From: RCIO01 sp035555795
GTDB taxonomy: Bacteria; Pseudomonadota; Alphaproteobacteria; Rhizobiales; Rhizobiaceae
DNA: 64,000 bases
NCBI GenBank assembly: GCA_035555795.1
Contig: DATMGE010000073.1
Coordinates: 1 to 64,000 of the forward strand
Direction of reading: 5' to 3'
The notes beneath the pieces were generated by a model that worked only from the letters and a program-made list of their open reading frames with translations, had not been told where the DNA came from and did not search any database. Numbering within the stretch: the first letter of the stretch is position 1; each line of letters begins with the position of its first letter. This document shows, one piece after another, positions 1-7,835 of the stretch. The position numbers and the translations under genes were made by a program.

Positions 1-176
1 CACTCCAGCACCCCGATATCGCTGTAGGGTCTGAATGACGGCTTGTTGAGAATACGAAAGACGCGGTTGATCCGTGCCGTGACGAATTCCGTCGTCGCCA
101 GCCCGGCTCCATCCTCATCGAGGCCGCTCCACGGGTCACTACCTGCCGTGCCAGCGCCCCTGTCATCCTTTGCCAT
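1..176 (-). CDS. MarR-family-like transcriptional regulator, N-terminal fragment (cut by window edge)
   Basis: An open frame starts at an ATG at 176 and runs off the left edge (58 codons). After a polar N-terminus it reads as a helix (TARINRVFRILNKP) followed by PYSDIGVLE. This resembles the first dimerisation helix of MarR proteins and the segment just before their usual WRVL motif. It lies 83 bases downstream of the ABC ATPase gene on the same strand, so it may close the catabolic operon. A MarR-type palindrome further up the operon (6496-6513) would be a plausible target. The DNA-binding wing is outside the window, so the family call rests on about 35 residues. Confidence 0.5.
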   Translation of the reverse strand, partial: MAKDDRGAGTAGSDPWSGLDEDGAGLATTEFVTARINRVFRILNKPSFRPYSDIGVLE

Positions 177-259
177 GCCCGCGCTCCCGACGAATCCGAG
201 CGGCCATAGCATTTCCGGCGTGGCAAGTCCCACTCGCAGATGCGGCGGGCCTCGCCATC

Positions 260-1378
260 CTAGGCCGCGTTCGCTACCGCCTCCACAGCGCCCGGCAATA
301 TCCAGGTCCGGTCGGCATCGATGGACAACGCGACCGTGCTGCCCGGCTCCACGCTGCGGTTGGCCTCAATGTCGAGCGTGACGGGCTCATCTCCGACGCG
401 CACAATGAGTGTCCGGCGAAAGCCACGGAAGATATTCTGCTCGACCGTTCCGCTGAGCTGGATGGCCCGATCGGCCTGAGAGCCTTCAACAATTTTGAGT
501 GCCTCGGGGCGGATCACCGCCGCGACAGGCGTCCCGACGGGGATCGGGCCGGCCGCTTCACCCCAGCCGCCCCAGTTCCGGCCCTCAACATTCACGAAGT
601 GCCGACTGCCCTCCGTCACCGACTGCGAGACGATCGCGTCGAGCATGTTCGGGCTGCCGCAGAAGGCCGCGACCCTGGCGTTGGCCGGGCGGAAGTAGAC
701 GGTTTCGGGATCGCCGATCTGAAGAATATTGCCATCACGCATGACCACGATGAAGTCGGACATGGCCATCGCCTCCTCCTGATCGTGGGTGACGTAGACC
801 GAGGTGATGCCGAGCTGCTTCTGGAGACCGCGCAGTTCCAGCCGCATCTGCTCGCGCAGCTTGGCGTCGAGATTGGAGAGTGGCTCGTCGAGCAGCAGCA
901 CCGACGGTGCGAAAGCGATGGCGCGGGCGATCGCCACGCGCTGCTGCTGGCCGCCGCTGAGCGCCGTGGCCGGCCGGCTCGCATAGGCCTCCATCTCGAT
1001 GGTGCGCAACGCGGCCATAGTCTTGTCGCGCACGATGTCGGACTTCATCTTCCGCACGCGCAACGGATAGGCGACATTGTCGAAAACGGTCATATGCGGC
1101 CAGATCGCATAGGACTGGAACACCATGCCGGCATTGCGCCATTCCGGTGGTATGAACTGCCCGCGATCCGCGTCCGAGACGATGCGATCGCCAATGGCGA
1201 TGCGGCCGGTATTGTTCTGCTCCAGCCCCGCGATCATGCGCAGCGTGGTCGTCTTGCCGCAACCGGACGGCCCCAGCAGGCTGACGAAACTGCCGTCGGG
1301 AATATCCAGAGAGATATTGTTGACCGCAGTGACTGCTCCGAAGCGCCGGCTTACATTCTCGATCGTGACTGAAGGCAT
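260..1378 (-). CDS. ABC transporter ATP-binding protein (ferric iron/spermidine type)
   Basis: This is the 372-residue cytoplasmic ATPase that powers import through the permease at 3587-5338. The Walker A motif GPSGCGKTT lies at about residues 36-44, followed by the Q-loop in VFQSYA, the signature LSGGQQQR, the Walker B LLLDEPLSNLD and the switch histidine in VTHDQEEAM. The remaining 130 or so C-terminal residues form a TOBE-type regulatory extension, as in PotA, FbpC and UgpC. It is the last clear gene of a minus-strand operon that also encodes a permease and two binding proteins. The ATPase call is secure; the substrate is inferred only from neighbours. Confidence 0.93.
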   Translation of the reverse strand: MPSVTIENVSRRFGAVTAVNNISLDIPDGSFVSLLGPSGCGKTTTLRMIAGLEQNNTGRIAIGDRIVSDADRGQFIPPEWRNAGMVFQSYAIWPHMTVFDNVAYPLRVRKMKSDIVRDKTMAALRTIEMEAYASRPATALSGGQQQRVAIARAIAFAPSVLLLDEPLSNLDAKLREQMRLELRGLQKQLGITSVYVTHDQEEAMAMSDFIVVMRDGNILQIGDPETVYFRPANARVAAFCGSPNMLDAIVSQSVTEGSRHFVNVEGRNWGGWGEAAGPIPVGTPVAAVIRPEALKIVEGSQADRAIQLSGTVEQNIFRGFRRTLIVRVGDEPVTLDIEANRSVEPGSTVALSIDADRTWILPGAVEAVANAA

Positions 1379-1441
1379 GGGGCTCTCCCCTGAATGAGAC
1401 GCCCGGCCGCCCGCAGGCGGGACCGGGGCTGGATTGACTGA

Positions 1442-2467
1442 TCAGCGGCCGTAGATTTCCGTGGCCAGCTGGAGCATTTCCTGCGTTCGCTCCACGTCGC
1501 TCTTGTCTAGCAGCTTCATGTTGTCGAGATAGCCGGCCTCGGCCGGGAAATCCTTGTCGCCACCCTTGATCGTGGTGCCGCGGCCCGAGCGTGCGTAGAC
1601 CGCCTGAGCCTCGTCCTCGAGGAAGAAGTTGACCAGCAGCTTCGATGCATTGGGGTGCTGCGCATCGTTGAACACCGCCACGTCGTAGACGACATACATG
1701 AGACCTTCCTCCGGTGAGACCGGCGCGATCGGGAGACCTTTCGTCATGACGATGTCGGGCAGCGACAGCGGGATATAGATCAGGTACTCGCCACGCGCGA
1801 CGCGTAGCGGATTCTCGCGGATCTGCCGGCTGAACACGATGTCCTGCTTCTTCAGCTCATCGTGATATTCTCGGCCGAAGGTACGGTAGGTGACGTCGAA
1901 GAACAGGCCACCACCGCCGAGCGCGCGAAAGTCGTCGGCGAGGATCTTGCCCTTCCATTTCGGATCGAGAAGGTCCTTCCAGCTCCTGGGCCGCTCATTT
2001 TCAGGCACGAGGTTGGAATTGACGAGAATACCGTAGGGCTGGAGGTAGATCGGCACGCGCGTGCCGTCGGTCTCGAAACCCTCCTTCAGCTTTTCTGCAT
2101 TGGGCAGCCAGCCATGCGGCTGGTAGAAGCCCTGCTTCTCCATCGAATAGGACGAAAATCCGCCACTGTGCGAAAAGTCCCCGACGACGCGGTTGGTGGT
2201 CTGCTCGGTGCGGATGCGTTCCAGTATCTCGCTGGCGCGGCCTTCCAGTATCTCCACCCCGATGCCGTATTTCTCGGTGAACAGGCGGGCGATCTCGGGA
2301 TGATAGGGCACGCCCAACTGTCCGCTGTAGAGTGTGACGGTGCCTTCCTTCTTGGCCGCTTCCACGACCTTGTCCCATTCCGCCTGCTGTTCCGGCGTCT
2401 GTGCATGGGCCAATGACGAGGCAAACAAAGCCAGTGCCGCAGCTGCAATCCTGATCGATCTGCGCAT
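1442..2467 (-). CDS. ABC transporter periplasmic substrate-binding protein, copy 1
   Basis: A 341-residue extracytoplasmic binding protein with a classic signal peptide (RRSIRIAAAALALFASSLAHA, cleaved near residue 22). The mature start has WDKVVEAAKKEGTVTLYSG, the opening of the AfuA/FbpA-like family that binds ferric iron, thiamine, phosphonates or small organic acids. It is closely similar along its whole length to the next upstream gene (2532-3560), so the pair is a tandem duplication. Shared blocks include VPYHPEIARLFTEKYGI and KWKGKILADDFRALGGG. It lies between the ATPase gene and its paralogue. An organic anion is a likelier substrate than iron, given the catabolic genes around it. Confidence 0.9.
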   Translation of the reverse strand: MRRSIRIAAAALALFASSLAHAQTPEQQAEWDKVVEAAKKEGTVTLYSGQLGVPYHPEIARLFTEKYGIGVEILEGRASEILERIRTEQTTNRVVGDFSHSGGFSSYSMEKQGFYQPHGWLPNAEKLKEGFETDGTRVPIYLQPYGILVNSNLVPENERPRSWKDLLDPKWKGKILADDFRALGGGGLFFDVTYRTFGREYHDELKKQDIVFSRQIRENPLRVARGEYLIYIPLSLPDIVMTKGLPIAPVSPEEGLMYVVYDVAVFNDAQHPNASKLLVNFFLEDEAQAVYARSGRGTTIKGGDKDFPAEAGYLDNMKLLDKSDVERTQEMLQLATEIYGR

Positions 2468-2531
2468 GTCGGTTCCTCCCTGTGGGGTCCGTAACGGCGA
2501 CCGCCGCCTGAGGCTGCGGTCGCCACGGGAC

Positions 2532-3560
2532 TTATTCGCCGTAGATTTCCTTGGCGATCTTCAAGGTTTCCGTCGTCGTGCTCGGGTCCGGTTCGCCCAT
2601 CAGCTTGACGTCCGTCAGGTAGCGGATGTTTTCAGGCACCTTGTCGTCAGCGCCGGTGATGGTCTGCGCGCGGCCCGACTTGGCGTAGACAAGCTGAGCT
2701 TCGTCCTCGAGGAAGAAGTTCATCAGGAGCTTCGCAGCATTGGGGTGCGGCGCGTTAGCGAAGACCGCGACGTCGTAGGTGATGAAGGGCAACCCCTCCT
2801 CGGGCATTACCGCCTTGAGCGGCAGGCCCTCGTTGAGCAGCATGTCGGGCACGGAAAGCGGAATGTAGATCGCAAACTCACCACGCGCGACGCGACGCGG
2901 ATTGTCGCGGATCTGCCGGCTGAACACGATGTTTTGCTGCGCCAGCTTCTCGTGGAACTCGCGGCCCAGCTTGCGATAGGTGACATTGAAGAAGGCGCTG
3001 CCGCCGCCAAGCGCGCGGAAGTCGTCGGCCAGTATCTTGCCCTTCCACTTCGGGTCGGTCAGGTCATGCCAGCTCTTCGGCATGTCCGCCTCGCTGACGA
3101 GGTTGGGATTGACGAGGATACCATAGGGCTGGACGTAGATGGCGAACTGGGTGCCGTTGGTGGCGAACTCCTCCTTGAGCTTGGAGAGGTTCGGCATCCA
3201 GCCATGCGGCTGGTAGAAGCCCGACGCTTCCAGGAATGCGCCGGACGACCCGCCATTGTGCGAGAAGTCGCCGGCCACACGGTTGGTGGTCTGCTCGGTG
3301 CGGATGCGTTCCTGCAATTCGCTGGCACGGGCCTCCAATATCTCGACCTTGATGCCGTATTTCTCAGTGAACAGGCGCGCGATCTCGGGATGATAGGGCA
3401 CGCCCATCTGCCCGCTGTAGATCGTGACCGTTCCTTCCTGCTTCGCGGCCTCGACCACCTTGTCCCATTCTGCCTGTTCCTCAGCGGTCTGGGCCAGCGC
3501 CAGCATCGGCATGGCCGCGACAAATGTTGCTGCGAGCAGAAGATTGACAATCCGTTTCAT
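2532..3560 (-). CDS. ABC transporter periplasmic substrate-binding protein, copy 2
   Basis: A 342-residue paralogue of the protein at 1442-2467. The chosen ATG at 3560 follows a strong GGGAGGAAAAC ribosome-binding site and opens a signal peptide (KRIVNLLLAATFVAAMPMLALA); an upstream in-frame extension is not supported. The mature protein begins QTAEEQAEWDKVVEAAKQEGTV, and family blocks such as KWKGKILADDFRALGGG are kept. It is 26 bases downstream of the permease gene. Two near-duplicate binding proteins for one permease suggests either dosage or two related ligands. The ligand cannot be read from sequence. Confidence 0.91.
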   Translation of the reverse strand: MKRIVNLLLAATFVAAMPMLALAQTAEEQAEWDKVVEAAKQEGTVTIYSGQMGVPYHPEIARLFTEKYGIKVEILEARASELQERIRTEQTTNRVAGDFSHNGGSSGAFLEASGFYQPHGWMPNLSKLKEEFATNGTQFAIYVQPYGILVNPNLVSEADMPKSWHDLTDPKWKGKILADDFRALGGGSAFFNVTYRKLGREFHEKLAQQNIVFSRQIRDNPRRVARGEFAIYIPLSVPDMLLNEGLPLKAVMPEEGLPFITYDVAVFANAPHPNAAKLLMNFFLEDEAQLVYAKSGRAQTITGADDKVPENIRYLTDVKLMGEPDPSTTTETLKIAKEIYGE

Positions 3561-3586
3561 GTTTTCCTCCCTTGGATCGTATGTGT

Positions 3587-5338
3587 TCAGAGCGTGCGAA
3601 ACAGCCTGCGCACGAGCATGAGGTGGATGATCCGAAGACCGATCACCAATGCGAGCATGAACAGCGCGATGACGCTGACCTCGCCGGTGCGGCTCTCCTC
3701 CCAAAGCCGCAGGATCACGATCGACAGTGGCTCATTACCCACCGAAAAAAGCAGTACCGATGCGCTGACCTCACGCAGCACCATGAAGAAGGTGAGCACC
3801 CAGCCGACCAGGAAGGCCGGCAAGGTCAGCGCAATCAGTATCTTCCGGAATGTCGTCAGCCAGCTCGCGCCGTGGACGCGGGAGCACTCCTCCAGATCGT
3901 AGGAAAGCTGCGAGAGCGCGCCGTTCATGACGCGCACCGCAAGCGGCGTGCCGAGCGTCAGATAGGCGATGAGCAAGGCCCACAGCGTGCCGTAGATGGC
4001 GATCCAGCTGGGCAGCACCGCGAAGCCCCACAGGAAGGCGAGGCCCACGACGATACCGGGCATCATCCAGGGGAGCCAGGCGAGCAGGTCGATCAGGCGG
4101 CGGATCGGCATTTTGGTGCGCACGACGATGTAGGCGACCATGCTGCCAAGAACCATCGTCACCGTGGCACCGACAAGGCCGAGAATGGTGGTGTTCCAGA
4201 GTGCCCGCCAGAAGCGCGTATTGTTCCAGACAGCGACATAGTTGTCGAAGGTCATCATGTCCCGGCTGTAGAAGCCGTAGAACTTGAAGAACGAACTCAC
4301 GACCAGCTGACCCACAGGGGCTACCACAAACAGCAGGAAGACGAGGATACCGAAGCCGAAGGCGACCCAACGCATGCGGCCAAGCGGCGTGATGCGCGGC
4401 GTGAAGCCTTTGCCGGTCACCGTCTCGAAGCGGCGGCTGCCTAGTGCCCGCCACTGCCAGAAGACGAGCAGCAGCATGAGCGCCATGATCGCCATCGCGA
4501 CAGCGGTCGCATATTGGTAGTCGGGCACCGCCTGATGGTTGATCGCCTGGTAAATCTCGGTTGTGACTACCTTAATATTGGCCGGCAGACCGAAGAAGAG
4601 CGGCGATTCGAATGCTTCGATCCCGCGGATGAAGGAGAGGATGAAGACGCTGGTGACGATGGGCAGCATCAGCATCAGCGTGACCCGGAAGAAGGTCTGT
4701 ACGCGGCTGGCGCCCGACATGCGGCTGGATTCTTCCAGCGCCGGGTCCATCGCACGGAAACTGTCGACGATGAGCAGGAAGGTGAACGGCACCGTGTACT
4801 GGATGAGGTGCCAGACGATGCCGCCATGCGAATAGACGTTGATCAGCGGCCAGTCGACGCCGGTGAGCCATCGCCAGGCAAGATTGATCGTGCCCACCTG
4901 CGGATTGCCCAGCATCGACCAGCCAAGCGCGGTCAGGATCGGCGGCACGAAGAACGGTATGGTGACCAGCACCTCCAGCGTGCCGCGAAATGGCGTATCG
5001 GTGCGGGTGACGATCCAGGCGAGCGCGATGGCGATGCCGACACCGATTACCGTCTTCACCAGCGAGATGATGACGGTCGTCGTCAGCACGCCCAGCGCGT
5101 CCCATCGCAATAGCCGCGCATAGCCGTCGAGATTATAGGTGCCAACCTCGCCGGGCGGCACCGTGCTGATGCTGCCATAGAGCAGCATTCCAAGCGGATA
5201 GAGCGTGAGCGCCGCCAGAACCAGAACGAGCAACCCGATCAGCAGTTTGCTGACAGGGCCGCCCTGAAGGAACAGGCGCTCGCGGAACGTCGGCTCCACG
5301 AAGGTGGGACTTGCCGGCCGTAATGTTGCGTCGGTCAT
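3587..5338 (-). CDS. ABC transporter permease, fused two-domain type (FbpB-like)
   Basis: A 583-residue inner-membrane protein with about twelve hydrophobic segments in two halves. Each half carries an EAA-type coupling motif (LEESSRMSGASRVQTFF in the first, LEECSRVHGASWLTTF in the second), the mark of a fused permease of the ferric iron/thiamine/2-aminoethylphosphonate group. It therefore supplies the whole membrane channel. The ATPase at 260-1378 and the two binding proteins complete the importer. It begins 3 bases after the stop of the upstream enolase-superfamily gene, so import and catabolism are probably translated from one message. Confidence 0.92.
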   Translation of the reverse strand: MTDATLRPASPTFVEPTFRERLFLQGGPVSKLLIGLLVLVLAALTLYPLGMLLYGSISTVPPGEVGTYNLDGYARLLRWDALGVLTTTVIISLVKTVIGVGIAIALAWIVTRTDTPFRGTLEVLVTIPFFVPPILTALGWSMLGNPQVGTINLAWRWLTGVDWPLINVYSHGGIVWHLIQYTVPFTFLLIVDSFRAMDPALEESSRMSGASRVQTFFRVTLMLMLPIVTSVFILSFIRGIEAFESPLFFGLPANIKVVTTEIYQAINHQAVPDYQYATAVAMAIMALMLLLVFWQWRALGSRRFETVTGKGFTPRITPLGRMRWVAFGFGILVFLLFVVAPVGQLVVSSFFKFYGFYSRDMMTFDNYVAVWNNTRFWRALWNTTILGLVGATVTMVLGSMVAYIVVRTKMPIRRLIDLLAWLPWMMPGIVVGLAFLWGFAVLPSWIAIYGTLWALLIAYLTLGTPLAVRVMNGALSQLSYDLEECSRVHGASWLTTFRKILIALTLPAFLVGWVLTFFMVLREVSASVLLFSVGNEPLSIVILRLWEESRTGEVSVIALFMLALVIGLRIIHLMLVRRLFRTL

Positions 5339-5341
5339 GGC

Positions 5342-6460
5342 TCACCCGGTCCGATAGCGCTCGATGAAGCCCCAATCGAGCTCCATGCCCCAGCCCGGCC
5401 CTTCAGGCAGCGTCAGATAACCGCCGCTCGCCTGCGGGCGATTGAGGAACATCTCGAAATAGGGAGGGTCGAGGTCCGGCGGATAAAGCTCGACCGGTCC
5501 GGCATTGCTCACCGAGGCAACGAGATGACCGCCATATTGAGCTTCCTGATGCTGGGTCATCTTGACGCCGAAGGCGGCGGCCATTCCGGCAACGCGCCGC
5601 CAGACGGTTGGCCCGCCTCCCCAGGTCGCATCGAAGTTGCAGACATCGATTGCGCCTTCGACCATCATGTCGCGGCAGCGCTCGGCGCTCACCTCGACCT
5701 GTCCGCCGGCGACGGGAACGCCGGTCACGGCGCGCACGCGCGCCATCTCGCGCACATCGTTCGACCAGCGGCACGGCTCTTCGATCCAGAGGAGATCGAC
5801 ATCCTCCACGCGTCGCGCGAAGTCGATCGCCTCGGCGGCCGTCCAGCCCTGGTTGGCATCGGCGATGATGAGGAAATCGGGACCGGCAGCCTTGCGCGCC
5901 ACCTTGATGCGCTCGGCATCCTCCGCCGGCGACAGCCCGGACAGATATCCGACCTTGAACTTGCAGCCCATCGCGCCGGAATCGCGAATGCGCTCCATCT
6001 CGCGCCCGTAGTCGGACAGCGAGCGGTCGTCCTCGACGAGCCCGCCCCAGACGATCACCGGCAAGGGTTCGGAATGCCCGCCCCACAGATGATGAAGCGG
6101 CTGTCCGACGGCTTTGCCGATGGCATCCCACTGGGCGCTATCGACGCAGGCGCGGGCGCGGGCGGCGATACGCAGATCGCGCTGATAGCGATAGGTCGCG
6201 CGGTAGCCGAGCTCCGCATTGCGCTCGATATCGAACAGGTCGCGCCCGACGATCCGCGGCGCCAGCTCGTTATGGATGACATCGACGATATCCTTGGGCG
6301 AGGTGCCCGAGACGGCGTTGAAGCACACGCCTTCGACGCCGTCCCCGGTCCTCAGCCGCGTCACGACGATATCGCGCGCCCGGCGTCGCATCTGGTTCGA
6401 GCGGTACTGGCGGCCAAGCGGGCACGTCACAGCCACGGCTTCGATACTTGCAATATGCAT
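5342..6460 (-). CDS. Mandelate racemase/muconate lactonizing enzyme family protein (enolase superfamily), copy A
   Basis: A 372-residue enolase-superfamily enzyme that would abstract a proton alpha to a carboxylate. The start at 6460 (MHIASIEAV) has a GGAGGAG site; a 25-residue upstream extension is unlikely. Mandelate-racemase-subgroup landmarks are visible: the catalytic pair K167-F-K169, metal ligands D201 (ADANQ) and E227 (WIEEP), and H304 (TQHQE). The third metal ligand, normally Glu, aligns with Q254 in AGGQVE. The family includes dehydratases, racemases and cycloisomerases of sugar acids, and which activity applies here is unknown. It shares only low identity with copy B at 6561-7691. 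Confidence 0.9.
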   Translation of the reverse strand: MHIASIEAVAVTCPLGRQYRSNQMRRRARDIVVTRLRTGDGVEGVCFNAVSGTSPKDIVDVIHNELAPRIVGRDLFDIERNAELGYRATYRYQRDLRIAARARACVDSAQWDAIGKAVGQPLHHLWGGHSEPLPVIVWGGLVEDDRSLSDYGREMERIRDSGAMGCKFKVGYLSGLSPAEDAERIKVARKAAGPDFLIIADANQGWTAAEAIDFARRVEDVDLLWIEEPCRWSNDVREMARVRAVTGVPVAGGQVEVSAERCRDMMVEGAIDVCNFDATWGGGPTVWRRVAGMAAAFGVKMTQHQEAQYGGHLVASVSNAGPVELYPPDLDPPYFEMFLNRPQASGGYLTLPEGPGWGMELDWGFIERYRTG

Positions 6461-6486
6461 TGGCGATCTCCTCCCGCCGGCAAGAC

Positions 6487-6513
6487 TAGTTGAACTAGTT
6501 GCCTGGTCAACTA
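6487..6513. promoter_or_regulatory. Candidate MarR-type operator upstream of enolase-superfamily copy A
   Basis: In the 100-base gap before the gene at 5342-6460 the sequence TAGTTG occurs at 6487-6492 and 6496-6501. Its inverse CAACTA is at 6508-6513, giving the 18-base inverted repeat TAGTTG-N6-CAACTA. MarR-family repressors of aromatic and acid catabolism commonly use palindromes of this size and base pattern. A MarR-like gene begins at 176 in the same orientation. The repeat is seen directly; the binding protein is inferred. Confidence 0.45.
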
Positions 6514-6560
6514 TTATCGATGCCGTGTCCATCAATCGTCACCTCCCGCTCAAGCTCTCG

Positions 6561-7691
6561 TCAGACGCCGGCTTTCGCCCATACGCCATCGTATTTGCGC
6601 ACCGCTTGCTCGTCGAAATCGAAGCCGATGCCCGGTTGCGTAGGCAGGGCGAGGCGCCCCTTTCGGCATTCGAGTTGCGTACCGACCAGACGTCGGAAAT
6701 TGAGCACCTGATCGTCCGGGAAGAACTCCACATAGCGGGCATTGGGGAACGCCGCGACGAGGTGGACGTGCAGATCGTGGAACCAGTGCGGCGACAATGT
6801 CAGCCCATAGCTTGCAGCCGTGGCGGCAATGCGCCGGAACTCGCTGATGCCGCCGCACACGCAGGCGTCGACCTGCAGTATCTGGGCAGCTTCCTTCTCC
6901 ATCAGCTCCTTGAATCGCCAGCGGCCGGCCTCGATCTCGCCGGTTGCGACAGGCACCGGCGTCAGCGTGGCGAGCCTTGCATGGTTGTCGATGTCGTCGG
7001 GGCTGAACGGCTCCTCGATCCAGTAGGGATTGCTCGGTTCGAACTCGCGCATATAGGCGAGAGCCGTGGGAAGATCGTCCCAGGCATTGTTGGCGTCGAG
7101 CATGAGCAGCACGTCGGGTCCGATCGCCTCACGGGCGATGCGCAGCCGCTCGCCCTCCGCGCGTGGATCGCCCTGCCCGACCTTGACCTTCACCGCATCG
7201 AAGCCATCGGCGACATAGCCGGCGAGCTCCGTTGCAAGATCCTCATTCGTCTTGCCCTCGACATAGTATCCGCCGCTGGCATAGGCCGCCACCGAGCCAT
7301 TCGCGGCACTGCCGAGATAATGGTGGAGGGGCAGGCCGACGGAACGCGCATTGAGATCCCAAAGCGCATTGTCGAGGATGCTGATGGCCCGCATGACGCT
7401 GCCGGCGCGCCCATGCAGCAGGGCTGCGCGATACATCGTTTCCCACAGCCGCTCCACCTCCAGCGACTCCTCGCCGATCAGCAGAGGGGCAAGAAGGTCC
7501 TCGACCGCCACGGCGACGATACGAGCGGCCCTGTGACCGCCGTAGCAGAAGCCAATTCCCTCAATGCCGTCATCCGACGTGACCTTCACAAGACAGTATT
7601 CCCGGGCACTGACCGTGCGCGTGGAGAAGGACGTGACCTTGTCGAGCGGCACGCGGCACACAGCAAAGGACACGGATGCAATACGCGGCAT
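6561..7691 (-). CDS. Mandelate racemase/muconate lactonizing enzyme family protein (enolase superfamily), copy B
   Basis: A 376-residue enolase-superfamily enzyme with a complete mandelate-racemase-type active site: K168-V-K170, metal ligands D199 (MLDANN), E226 (WIEEP) and E252 (ATGE), and H302 (LSPHW). The N-terminal capping domain covers about residues 1-125 and the barrel the rest. It is the first gene of the minus-strand operon, divergent from the aconitase X genes across a shared control region. A sugar-acid dehydratase or lactone-acting enzyme fits the context, but the substrate cannot be fixed from sequence. Confidence 0.91.
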   Translation of the reverse strand: MPRIASVSFAVCRVPLDKVTSFSTRTVSAREYCLVKVTSDDGIEGIGFCYGGHRAARIVAVAVEDLLAPLLIGEESLEVERLWETMYRAALLHGRAGSVMRAISILDNALWDLNARSVGLPLHHYLGSAANGSVAAYASGGYYVEGKTNEDLATELAGYVADGFDAVKVKVGQGDPRAEGERLRIAREAIGPDVLLMLDANNAWDDLPTALAYMREFEPSNPYWIEEPFSPDDIDNHARLATLTPVPVATGEIEAGRWRFKELMEKEAAQILQVDACVCGGISEFRRIAATAASYGLTLSPHWFHDLHVHLVAAFPNARYVEFFPDDQVLNFRRLVGTQLECRKGRLALPTQPGIGFDFDEQAVRKYDGVWAKAGV

Positions 7692-7835
7692 TCAGATGGC
7701 TCCTCACCTCAAGCAATGGCGGCGGATAATATCCGGATATTTTCATCTGGCAACAGCCCATCGGTCTTGTGAAGAAAATTTATCCGGATATTATTCACGC
7801 GATCCAGACACAGCAATCGGGGAGGATGCCTGCCG
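7692..7835. promoter_or_regulatory. Divergent control region with two inverted copies of a TATCCGGATATTAT operator
   Basis: This gap separates enolase-superfamily copy B (minus) from the aconitase X large subunit (plus). A perfect 14-base palindrome AATATCCGGATATT lies at 7728-7741. Read on the minus strand, 7739-7724 gives TATCCGGATATTATCC. Read on the plus strand, 7781-7796 gives TATCCGGATATTATTC. The two sites therefore share 14 identical bases in opposite orientation, with cores 51 bases apart, close to five helical turns. This fits one dimeric repressor governing both operons, perhaps with looping. Which regulator binds is not known; the GntR gene at 10333-11124 is one candidate. Confidence 0.65.

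Noticed and set aside
2334..3902. Long plus-strand open frame (522 codons) over the binding-protein genes
   Set aside because: It is antisense to two genes with clear family motifs and ribosome-binding sites. GC-rich third positions create long antisense frames. The translation shows no domain.
1442..5338. Calling the left importer a ferric iron transporter
   Set aside because: The family resemblance is to Fe/thiamine/phosphonate systems, but the same families carry organic anions. The neighbours are catabolic enzymes with no iron genes or iron-regulated motifs, so the substrate was left open.
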